Assembly: GCA_019694165.1 (NCBI GenBank)
Contig: JAIBCL010000033.1
Span: forward strand, 1-64,000
Length of the DNA: 64,000 nucleotides
Source of the DNA: Verrucomicrobiaceae bacterium
GTDB lineage: Bacteria > Verrucomicrobiota > Verrucomicrobiia > Verrucomicrobiales > Verrucomicrobiaceae
Direction: 5' to 3'
Shown here: positions 16,777 through 26,000 of the stretch, in pieces
How the letters are laid out: each line of letters starts with the position of its first letter
How positions within the stretch are numbered: position 1 is the stretch's first letter
Notes under the pieces: generated by a model
Told to the model about the DNA's origin: nothing
The model's database searches: none
The model's input: only the letters and a program-made list of their open reading frames with translations
Translations under genes and position numbers: made by a program

Positions 16777-18888
16777 TCACCTCACGGCCAGCGCCGCCAC
16801 TTCGTCAGGCTTCAGCGCGCGGTCGAACACGGCCACTTCATCGATGCGGCCCTCCCAGTTCGAGTCGTTGTCACTGCGGCCGCCGAAGAAACATTCGCCA
16901 GACGGCGACAAGGGATCACAAGGCGCACGGGTTTCGATTTCGAGGCTGCCATTCAGATAGACACGCACCGAATCGCCATTGCGCACGACCGCCACCTGCT
17001 GCCACCGCCAGCGCGGGATGACCGTATTGCCCGCCGCGGTCTTTTTCGCGTCCGTGCCGTTGAAGAAGATGAGCTTCCCGGTGTTCCCGCCCTTGCCACC
17101 GATGCCGAGATGATCGCCAAATACTCCGAGGCCGTGGTCCGGGCCGCGCGAGAAAATCCACCCGCTGACGTCGCGCCCATCGTTTGGCATCCCGTTCCAA
17201 ATCCACATTGAGACCGAGTAGTGGTCACCCAGTTCTCCGAGATGCGCGCGGACCCGGCTGCCGACCAGATGCGGCGCGCGGTTCTTCTGGCCGTCGGCGC
17301 AAAACGCGGCCGACCGCGGGCCTTCGAGGTAGTAGGCGACATCCCGCTCATAAGTCGCGTCCCGCCTGTGGCCGCTTGCGTCGGTGGCGATGGGGCCGGT
17401 GAACTCGTTCAGGCGCCAGTAGGCGGCAGGTTTCACGGCGATAATTGATTTCGCCGCCGCGCCGTCGCTGAGCTTCCATTCTCGGCGCGGTTTGCCGCTG
17501 ACCTTCTCCACCAGACCAATCGCGGCGGCGGTGATTTTCGCCTCCGCATTCACTTCGAGTCCAGCCGACCGAGCCGCCCAGGTGTTGTAGCCGCCCCAGG
17601 CGTGCATCTCGGGTGGCGGGATGTAGCCATCGCCGCCATTCGCCAGTTCGATCACGATGTTGTTCGTCAACGGGCTGGCGGCTTTGATTTTCAGGCCGGT
17701 GATGGCGTAGGTCTCGCAAGGCGTCGTGGCGATGCCGATGTCACCGATGCGCAGCGCCTGCACCACGATCTCGGTCTGCTGCCGCTCGTGCAGGAGGACT
17801 TGCTCGCGCGCATACACCTCGGTCGTCGTCTTCGGAATGCGGTCGCCCATGTCGGCGACGATGCGCTGCGCCCACTCGAGCCGCTGCTTGTCGGGCACGC
17901 GGTATTTCATCGTCATGCGGCGCTCTGCCATGGCGATGTCGGGCTGATCTCCATACTTGATGCCGGCGTATGCCTTCATCGCGATGTCGAGCAGGCCGTT
18001 GGTGTATTCATCGATCGTCGGCTTGGGCCGCTGGTCGGCTGGGACGGTGTAATCGACCCGATAAATGTCGCCGCTGCAGCCATGCGACATGATGCCGACG
18101 AATTCGCTGTCCGGCGAGATGCGCTGCTTCAAGCCTTCCGAGAACAGTCCGAAATAGTCGGCGCTGATGTCCTTGTCGCCGAAATAGTGCATGGAGAAGT
18201 TGCCCAGCACAGCGATGGGCTTGCCCGCGCGGGTCTGGATGGAGATGAGCGAGAGATCCGGATCCTCGGGTCCCGACTCGCCGACGGCATCATCCCACTT
18301 CGCGCCGGCGTGCATGTTGGCGCGCACGGTCATGTTGCCGAATGGGTCTTCGATTACACGATCCGGCCGGCGGATCCACTGCCGCAGCGCGGTGAACTCC
18401 GCCGCATTCTCCTTCGCAAAACCGATGCGCGCCGGTTCCAGTCGCGCCTGTGCTGCCGCGATGGCCTCGACAAGCTTCTCCTTCAGGAAGGGTACATAGC
18501 TGGGATCGGCGTCCGTGCCGAGGCAGCCCATCGACGCCGGCACCGAGTGCGCGTGCGTGGCCGAGATCAGCATGTGATCGGCGGCGATGCCGGTCTTCTT
18601 TGATGCCATCGCCTTGGCATCATCGAGCACCTCGCGGCTCATCATGCAACTGTCCGCCACGACGATGGCGATCTGCTCCTTCCCATCCGTCGCCACGACT
18701 GCGCGCGCGTGGACTCGCGTATTGATCTTGTCCACGTAGCGGCTCATCATCCCGCCATTCACCAGCACCGGCAGCTTCGGCGGCGAAATGTCGATCACGG
18801 CGGCGCCGGCTTTGAATTCGGCGTGGAGCGACGGGACGAGAAGAAGACCGGAAAGGAGCAGAGCAGGGAGCGTGAGAATCGATGGCAT
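16777..18888 (-). CDS. Secreted ceramidase-like protein with C-terminal LamG domain
   Basis: 703 residues from the ATG at 18888, chosen because it begins a clear Sec signal (MPSILTLPALLLSGLLLVPSLHA). Residues about 20-450 resemble the N-terminal domain of neutral/alkaline ceramidases (VINGGMMSR-like start, VVADSCMM, ISATHAHSVPAS, MSHGCSGD), with candidate metal-binding His in the THAHS segment. Residues about 495-700 form a LamG/concanavalin-like fold (AYWRLNEFTGPIATDASGH through EGRIDEVAVFDRAL). It probably acts outside the cytoplasm on a lipid or glycan-linked substrate; the exact substrate is unknown. Confidence 0.75.
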   Translation of the reverse strand: MPSILTLPALLLSGLLLVPSLHAEFKAGAAVIDISPPKLPVLVNGGMMSRYVDKINTRVHARAVVATDGKEQIAIVVADSCMMSREVLDDAKAMASKKTGIAADHMLISATHAHSVPASMGCLGTDADPSYVPFLKEKLVEAIAAAQARLEPARIGFAKENAAEFTALRQWIRRPDRVIEDPFGNMTVRANMHAGAKWDDAVGESGPEDPDLSLISIQTRAGKPIAVLGNFSMHYFGDKDISADYFGLFSEGLKQRISPDSEFVGIMSHGCSGDIYRVDYTVPADQRPKPTIDEYTNGLLDIAMKAYAGIKYGDQPDIAMAERRMTMKYRVPDKQRLEWAQRIVADMGDRIPKTTTEVYAREQVLLHERQQTEIVVQALRIGDIGIATTPCETYAITGLKIKAASPLTNNIVIELANGGDGYIPPPEMHAWGGYNTWAARSAGLEVNAEAKITAAAIGLVEKVSGKPRREWKLSDGAAAKSIIAVKPAAYWRLNEFTGPIATDASGHRRDATYERDVAYYLEGPRSAAFCADGQKNRAPHLVGSRVRAHLGELGDHYSVSMWIWNGMPNDGRDVSGWIFSRGPDHGLGVFGDHLGIGGKGGNTGKLIFFNGTDAKKTAAGNTVIPRWRWQQVAVVRNGDSVRVYLNGSLEIETRAPCDPLSPSGECFFGGRSDNDSNWEGRIDEVAVFDRALKPDEVAALAVR

Positions 18889-18998
18889 GGCGAATTTGGG
18901 TTTGGTTTGCAGGTGAAGTAATACGCGCAATCTGGCCCGAAGCTTCGCGCATCGAGTTTCGGCGTGACTCTTGATGAGTGCTTCACTACGATTTCGCC

Positions 18999-20564
18999 AT
19001 GCGAATGGGAATGCTCGGCTTGGTCCTGATGTTTGCCGCACCGATGAAGCTGTCGGCACAGCGGATTGCAATCAAGCCGCAGGATTTCGTGCCGCTCACC
19101 AGTCTCCCCTGGGAAGACCGGGACGCCAATAGCGAAACCGTTGTTCGCGCGCTATATCTCGAGCCGGATGTCGCGATCCGGAATTCGTTGCTCTCCCACT
19201 ATCTCCACACGATTCCCGCCGGGCACATCGAGATCGTCTTCAATTTGTGTCTCGCGCTCGAAGGCACCCAAACACCTGACGAGTTGGTGGGCCTCGTTTT
19301 GACGGTGTGGGGCGAACGCGATCCTCACGCGGCCTGGGTGCGGACAAAGGAACTGATGCGCGTGGTCGGTGTCGATGACTGGCTTGGCCTTGATGCATGG
19401 GATCGGCCCAAGATAACTGTGCAGGATGAAATGGCGCTTCACGAGTCGCGGTTCTGGCTCAGCAGCACTTCATTGGGTGCCCTGCCTCACGCGATCAGCC
19501 GTTCGTCACTCCCGCGGAATGAAAGAGTGCAACTGCTGCGCGAATTTGCCGACGAATGGCTGAAACGGTTTGACTTCTGGCCGGGCGATTGGAGTGCCAG
19601 TCCGCGGGAATCCGTCGCAGGTCACAAGGTAATAGAGGCGTTTCAGAAGCCAGCCGCCGACCTGGCCGGCTGGCTCACGCAGCTCCGTGAAGCCGACGAT
19701 AAACTGCCTTTCGAAATCGCTCTGCGTCGCAGGCTTGCATCCGATCCGGCGTCGGCTGTCGATGTGATCAAGGCGGCGACAGTCAAGAATTGGCCGTCTG
19801 GTGGCTGTCGGCTCGAGCCACAATCAAAAGGACCGTCTCCAGCGCTGATGATGCTGTGGGAAAAAGTCGATATGCCCGGGATGATTCGATGGGCGGACTC
19901 ACCCGGTGAGACGGACGACGCTCCGGTTCTCCGCGCGAGAGGCATGTTGATGGGCCGTGTGGAAGCGGACATGCGCCAGCGTTGGCTCGACGATGCAAAG
20001 AAGCCGACAAAGAACCGGCAAGACGGATGGGGGACGATACAGCTTCTCTCAGAGTGGGCGAAATGGGAGCCAAAGCCCGCCGCTCACGCATCAGTTGGCT
20101 TCCTGGATGTCGATGGAATTCAAACAGTTGTTGAATCGGCTGCCTATGGTCCTTGGGATTCGCTGCCTCCAAACACGTCTCACTTTGGCCTGGGCTTCGT
20201 CAAAGACTTCGATGTCGCCTCGCTAATCCCGAAGTTGGGAAAGGACATTGTTGGCGAGTGGGGCATCACCATCATGGAGTTGTGGGGCAAGGTCGACGTC
20301 GGAGAAGCGGCTCGCTATGGTTTGGATTTCATGCTCCGCACCGACTACGCTCCGCGAGCCAGCTTGATCAAGCTTTTTGCAGGCGACGACAAGTATTCCA
20401 GCGACTCCGACATGATCGACCGCACCTTCTGCGCGCTTCGCGCGTGGGCCGTCTTCAAGCCAGATGAGATGAGGGCATGGATCGCGAAGCAGAAAGGCAG
20501 TGATTTGCGGAACGCCCTGACCTGGCTGCTGGACCACCCTTGGGGAACAGGTCCGGAGGAGTAA
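18999..20564 (+). CDS. Secreted protein of unknown function
   Basis: 521 residues. The ATG at 18999 begins a hydrophobic signal (MRMGMLGLVLMFAAPMKLSA); an upstream GTG at 18978 is less likely. The body is Trp-rich and helical (ADEWLKRFDFWPGDW, LTWLLDHPWG) without catalytic motifs, and resembles verrucomicrobial repeat-type proteins of unknown role. It is divergent from the ceramidase-like gene (110 bases apart) and convergent with uvrB. Confidence 0.6.
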   Translation: MRMGMLGLVLMFAAPMKLSAQRIAIKPQDFVPLTSLPWEDRDANSETVVRALYLEPDVAIRNSLLSHYLHTIPAGHIEIVFNLCLALEGTQTPDELVGLVLTVWGERDPHAAWVRTKELMRVVGVDDWLGLDAWDRPKITVQDEMALHESRFWLSSTSLGALPHAISRSSLPRNERVQLLREFADEWLKRFDFWPGDWSASPRESVAGHKVIEAFQKPAADLAGWLTQLREADDKLPFEIALRRRLASDPASAVDVIKAATVKNWPSGGCRLEPQSKGPSPALMMLWEKVDMPGMIRWADSPGETDDAPVLRARGMLMGRVEADMRQRWLDDAKKPTKNRQDGWGTIQLLSEWAKWEPKPAAHASVGFLDVDGIQTVVESAAYGPWDSLPPNTSHFGLGFVKDFDVASLIPKLGKDIVGEWGITIMELWGKVDVGEAARYGLDFMLRTDYAPRASLIKLFAGDDKYSSDSDMIDRTFCALRAWAVFKPDEMRAWIAKQKGSDLRNALTWLLDHPWGTGPEE

Positions 20565-20623
20565 CACCACGTACGCTGCGCGGACGGCAATCGCCGGCTG
20601 AGTGCGTGGCCCGCTCGCAAACG

Positions 20624-22819
20624 CTACTTTCTCCGCCCAGGCTTCCCCTTGCCGTAGCGCACCGGCTTTCGCTGCGCGGGGCCGCTGCTGTCATCGGCGT
20701 TCATGCCGGCCTGCTTCTTGAGTTCGCGGATCTGGTCGCGCAGCAGCGCGGCACGTTCGTATTCCAGCTTGCTGGCGGCCTCGGCCATCTCTTGTTCGAG
20801 TTCGCGGACGACATCGAGCACCGCCACGTCGCCGCCGGTTTCGCGGACGACATTGTCCTCGACCTCCCGCGCGCGGCCGTACATGTGCAGGCTTTCCTGC
20901 ACGGCGCGCCGCACGGTCTGCGGGGTGATGCCGTGCTCCTCATTGTAGGCCATCTGCCGCTCGCGGCGGTAGGTCGTCACATTGATCAGCGCCTGGATGG
21001 AGTCGGTGATCTGGTCGGCAAACAGAATGACCTCGCCATTCACATGCCGCGCCGCGCGGCCCGCAGTTTGAATGAGCGAGGTCTGGCTGCGCAGGAAGCC
21101 TTCCTTGTCCGCATCGAGAATGCACACGAGGCTGACCTCGGGCAGGTCGAGTCCTTCACGCAGCAGATTGATGCCGACGAGCACGTCGCACTCGCCGCGG
21201 CGCAGGCTGCGGAGAATCTCCACGCGCTCGATGGCGTCGATGTCGCTGTGAAGGTAGCGCACGCGGAGGTTCAGGTTGCGCAGATAGTCGGTGAGGTCTT
21301 CGGCAGTGCGCTTGGTGAGCGTGGTGACGAGCACGCGCTCGCCGTTCTCAATGCGGAGGCGGCACGCCTCGATCGTCTCGTCGATCTGCCCCTTTAGCGG
21401 CTTGAGCGTGATCACTGGATCGAGCAGGCCGGTGGGCCGTATGATCTGCTCGACGATCAGGGCACGGCCCTTTGATGCGACGTCGAACTTCTCCACCGCC
21501 TCGCCGCTGCCCGAAATGCGCATCGTCGCCGCGGCACTTCGGCGTGCGGCGACGGGGGCGGAGTCCAGATTGTCGCGCTGTCTGGCGATGTAGCCGGTGT
21601 TGCCGACGACGCTGTTTTCAAATTCGAACGGTGACGGTGTGGCGCTCACGTAGAGCGCCTGCGGCACATGGGCCATGAACTCGTCGAACTTCAGCGGCCG
21701 GTTGTCGAGCGCGCTGGGCAGGCGGAAGCCGTGCTCGACGAGGACCTTTTTGCGCGACATGTCGCCCTCATACATGCCGCCGATCTGCGGAATGGTGGCG
21801 TGGCTTTCATCGACCATGAGCAGGAAATCATCGGGGAAGAAGTCGAGCAGCGTGCCCGGCGTGCTGCCCGGCGCGCGATTTGCGAGATGGCGGCTGTAAT
21901 TCTCGATGCCCTGGCAGAAACCCATCTCCTGCATCATCTCGATGTCGTACTCGGTGCGCATCTTCAGGCGCTGGGCTTCGAGCAGCTTCCCTTCCCTCTC
22001 AAACAAGGCGATGCGTTCGTCGAGTTCCGCGCGGATCGCCACGATTGCGCGGCGCAGCTTGTCCATGGGTGTGACGAACTGCTTCGCGGGGAAGATGGTG
22101 TAGTTCGGCATCTTCATCGTCACGGTGCCCGTGAGAGCATCGACGGCGGAGATGCGGTCGATTTCATCGCCGAAGAATTCGATGCGGATCGCCTCGGTGT
22201 CGAGATACGCCGGGATCACCTCCACCACGTCGCCACGCGCGCGGAAGCGGCCGCGGGTGAGGGCGATGTCATTCCGCTCGTAGAGCATGTCCACCAGCTT
22301 CGTGAGCAGCGTCTCGCGCGTCATGCGCTGGCCGGTATGCAGCGGCAGCATCATGCCCTCGTAATCCTCCGGCGATCCCAAGCCGTAGATGCATGACACG
22401 CTCGACACCACGATCACATCCTTGCGCGTGAGCAGCGCGCCCATTGAGGAAAGCCGCAGCCGCTCGATCTCATCGTTCACCGCGGAGTCCTTCTCGATGT
22501 AAGTATCCGTGCGCGGGATGTAAGCCTCGGGCTGGTAAAAGTCGAAGTAGCTGACGAAGTACTCGACCGAATTCTCCGGGAAGAAGTTTTTGAACTCCGA
22601 GTAAAGCTGCGCCGCGAGCGTCTTGTTGTGGCTCATGATGAGCGTCGGTTTCCCGATCTGCTCGATCACATTCGCCATCGTGAAGGTCTTCCCCGATCCC
22701 GTCACGCCGAGCAATGTCTGGTGACGGTTCCCCGCACGGATCGACTTCACCAGCTTCTCAATCGCCTGGCCCTGATCGCCACGCGGCGTGTATTCGGAAG
22801 TGAGGCGGAAGTCGCTCAT
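20624..22819 (-). CDS. uvrB: UvrABC excinuclease subunit B
   Basis: 731 residues. The N-terminus (FRLTSEYTPRGDQGQAIEKL), Walker A GVTGSGKT at 38-45, the beta-hairpin YFDFYQPEAYIP, DEFMAHVPQALYVSATPSP, the helicase motif QTAGRAARHVNGE and a C-terminal UVR domain (EYERAALLRDQIRELKK) are all present. UvrB loads onto damaged DNA with UvrA and positions UvrC in nucleotide-excision repair. An extra segment of about 45-50 residues sits between SPFEFENSV and ALIVEQIIRPTG, where standard UvrB needs only a few residues. Confidence 0.97.
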   Translation of the reverse strand: MSDFRLTSEYTPRGDQGQAIEKLVKSIRAGNRHQTLLGVTGSGKTFTMANVIEQIGKPTLIMSHNKTLAAQLYSEFKNFFPENSVEYFVSYFDFYQPEAYIPRTDTYIEKDSAVNDEIERLRLSSMGALLTRKDVIVVSSVSCIYGLGSPEDYEGMMLPLHTGQRMTRETLLTKLVDMLYERNDIALTRGRFRARGDVVEVIPAYLDTEAIRIEFFGDEIDRISAVDALTGTVTMKMPNYTIFPAKQFVTPMDKLRRAIVAIRAELDERIALFEREGKLLEAQRLKMRTEYDIEMMQEMGFCQGIENYSRHLANRAPGSTPGTLLDFFPDDFLLMVDESHATIPQIGGMYEGDMSRKKVLVEHGFRLPSALDNRPLKFDEFMAHVPQALYVSATPSPFEFENSVVGNTGYIARQRDNLDSAPVAARRSAAATMRISGSGEAVEKFDVASKGRALIVEQIIRPTGLLDPVITLKPLKGQIDETIEACRLRIENGERVLVTTLTKRTAEDLTDYLRNLNLRVRYLHSDIDAIERVEILRSLRRGECDVLVGINLLREGLDLPEVSLVCILDADKEGFLRSQTSLIQTAGRAARHVNGEVILFADQITDSIQALINVTTYRRERQMAYNEEHGITPQTVRRAVQESLHMYGRAREVEDNVVRETGGDVAVLDVVRELEQEMAEAASKLEYERAALLRDQIRELKKQAGMNADDSSGPAQRKPVRYGKGKPGRRK

Positions 22820-23031
22820 CGGTCAGTTTGCGGAGGCGGGCATGTTCACGGCCTGACCCTAGCGGCTTGGAGAATGGGATTCAATCGCGATGGCAGGCGG
22901 AGCACTCCGTCCCACTCGCGGTTGTTGCCGCGGATGGTTTCGCCCGTTGTTTTGCCTGTTCATTCGCATGGACATCTGGCCGGGCAGTCTCTAGGTTCGG
23001 CCCCGTGCCGGAACTCAAACCTCTCCCACCC

Positions 23032-26000
23032 ATGCAGGAACTCCGCCTTCTTTTCAGTCCATCGGATGGAAATGAACACCGCATCTCCCTCACCGCCGGC
23101 GACGGCAAAAGCATCGGTGTTGAGGTGCCGTTCACACCCTTCCTCACCGAGGAGAACTTCGCCGACCTCCGCTGGTATCTGGAGACATACATGGAGCTGC
23201 CCGATGGCGGCGCGGTCGTGCGCGCGGAGCGCATCGAGGCAGAGATCGCGCGATGGGGTCACCAGCTTCATGATGCGGTCTTCTCAGCATTGGAGAACAA
23301 GGCAGCGCTCAAGGCCCTGCTCGATGCCCCCGAGCCGCGCGAGCTGACCATCGCCACCAGCGATCCCGCGCTGCTGCGGCTGCCTTGGGAACTCATGGCC
23401 GATGCCGCAGGCAGCCTCGCCCTACGCGTCTCCATCCGCCGACAGCTCAGTGAACCGGAGAAACTTCTCCCTCGCGAGGTCCAGCTCCCGCTGCGCATCC
23501 TCTACATCGTCAGCCGCCCGGAGAATGCTGGGTTCATTGATCCGCGTGTCACGACGAAGGCCCTCTTTGCCGCGCTCGATCCGCTCGGCGCGGCCATCCA
23601 GCTCGACTTCTGCCGCCCGCCCACCTTGAAGCGCATGGGCGAGATGCTGCGCGAGGCCCAGCAGGCGGGCGATCCGTATGACGTGGTCCACTTCGACGGC
23701 CACGGCACCTTCATGCCGCAGACGCAGCTTGGTGCCTTGTGCTTTGAGCAAAGCGACGACGGCACTGGCGACTCGAAGACCGACCTCGTGCCTGCCGATC
23801 AGTTCGGCAACCTCCTCGCCCAGCACCAGATCCCGCTCGTCGTGCTGGAGGCCTGCCGCAGTGCCGAGATGAAATCCATCGTCTTCCGCTCCGTCGCTCC
23901 GCGTCTGATTCAGGCGGGCGTGGGCAGCGTGCTCTCCATGGGCCATGCCGTGCATGTTGAGGCGGCGAAGATTCTGCTCGATCGCTTCTATCGCGAGCTG
24001 GTGAACGGCACCACCATCGGCCACGCCGTCGCGCAGGGCCGCAGTGCGTTGATGACATCCCCGGCACGCTGGCTGGAATACGGTCCCGGTGCCCGCACAT
24101 TGCGGCTTCAGGACTGGTTCCTTCCGCATCTCTACCAGCGTGGTCTGGATGATGCACTGCTGCCGCCCGACCTCGCGGAGAAGCAGACTGTGCGGCAGTT
24201 TGACCTCTTCCTCAGTCACAATCACAACGACTCCGCCCGCGTCGAAGCCATCGCCCGCACCCTCTCGGAAAAGCACGGCCTGCGCGTCTGGCTCGACAAA
24301 TGGGAGTGCGATCCCGGCAAGCTGGAGCCGCAGTGCGAGGCAGGCATCCGCAACAGCCGCTTCACCGTCGTCGCAGGCTCGCAGACCTCGCTGAACTCGA
24401 AGTGGGTCGAGTGGGAAATCAACAAGCACCTGGAACTCAATCCCGGGTCCGAAGGCAATCGCCTCCTGCCGCTGAAGTTTGAGAAGCTGCAACTCCCGCC
24501 GCATCTTGATGATTTGCTCTGGGTTGACATTTCCGATCCCGTTAAGGATAACGACAGCGCCGCAAAGATCGCGCGATTGATCCGCAGCACCGATGCAGCG
24601 GATGCCAGTCGTCTGCGCGGCTTCCGGCCACCGGCCCGACAACGGGATGAACACGGACCCTTCCCGCCTGCGCCCACCTATGGGTTCCACGGTCGCGCGC
24701 GGGAGCTGTTGCTGCTGGAGCGGCAGTTCCGCACGCAGCGCGGCATCGTGCTTCATGCCATGGGCGGCATGGGCAAGACCACGCTCGCCACCGAGGCAGC
24801 GGACTGGTGGACGCGCAGCGGCTTGTTCCGCGATGGCGCGTGCTTCGTCAGCTTCGAGCAGTTCACCAGCGCCGAGCGCGTGGTGCAGGTGCTTGGCTGC
24901 TACGTGCATGGGGACAAGTTCAACCAACTCCCCGCCAGCGAGCAACGGAAGCGCGCCATCGAGATCATGCAGCAGCGCGCCGTGCTTATGGTGTGGGATA
25001 GCTTCGAGAGCGCCCTGCCGCAGTTCAATGACGGTGCCGCTGCCATCGGCAGCCCCTATACCGACGACGAGCGCAGCCGCCTGGCCGAGCTGTTCCGCGA
25101 TCTCACCAGCGGCCCCGGCAAGGGCGCGGTGCTGGTCACCTGCCGTCCGGGCGACACCGGTCTGCCCGGTGCCCGACGGCATGAGCTGCACGGCCTCGCA
25201 CGGGCGGACAGCCTGTGGTTGCTGGCAGAGATCCTGCAAAAGCACGACCTCAAGCTCAGCGATCCCCGCCTCACCCGCGACAAGCTCGATCCCCTCCTGC
25301 GCGACCTCGCGGATCATCCGCTCTCGCTGGAACTCGTCGGCCCGCATTTGAAGACCCTCACGCCCGAAGCCATCCGCGCCGACTTCGCCACGCTGCTGAC
25401 GAAGTTCCAGCAGGAAGCCCCGCTGGGACCGGATGGCAAACCCGGCCGCAACTCCTCCCTGCTCGCCTCCCTGGAGTTTTCCCGCCGCCACCTCAGCCAG
25501 GCCGCGCAAGACGCCCTGCCCTGGCTCGGCCTATTCAACCGCGGCGTGTTTGAGCACTTGCTACTGGATGTCAGCCAGATCAAACCGGACTCTTGGGAGC
25601 CAATCCGCCGCGAGTTGCAGAGCATCGCCCTGGTGCGCTTGGAGGATGACATCCAGATCAACAACCGGCCCTTCCTCCGCTTCCACCCCACGCTCGCCAC
25701 CGCTTGCATCACAGAAACATCCCAAAGCAAGCCAGGGACAAAAGAGCGCTTTTTGAGCACATACAGTGATCTCGCACAAAATGTCAGAGTGAATTTGGTT
25801 GGATCAAATCCTCAATCAGCAATGCACATTCTCGCGCTAGAGGATGCGAACTGGCGGGAAGCATTAAGGATGAGTCTGGAGCTAAACAAGAAGGAATTGG
25901 CAGCACTACTGGGTGAGGTTGTTCTTAGCGGTCTCGAACGTGATTTACGACTAAGCGAGAGTGATGCTTTAACGATTCATATTGCTGATCAATTAAGAGG

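Noticed and set aside
23422..25509. 695-residue frame opposite the STAND gene
   Set aside because: Mirror of the CHAT/TIR/NB-ARC coding region; no recognisable motifs.
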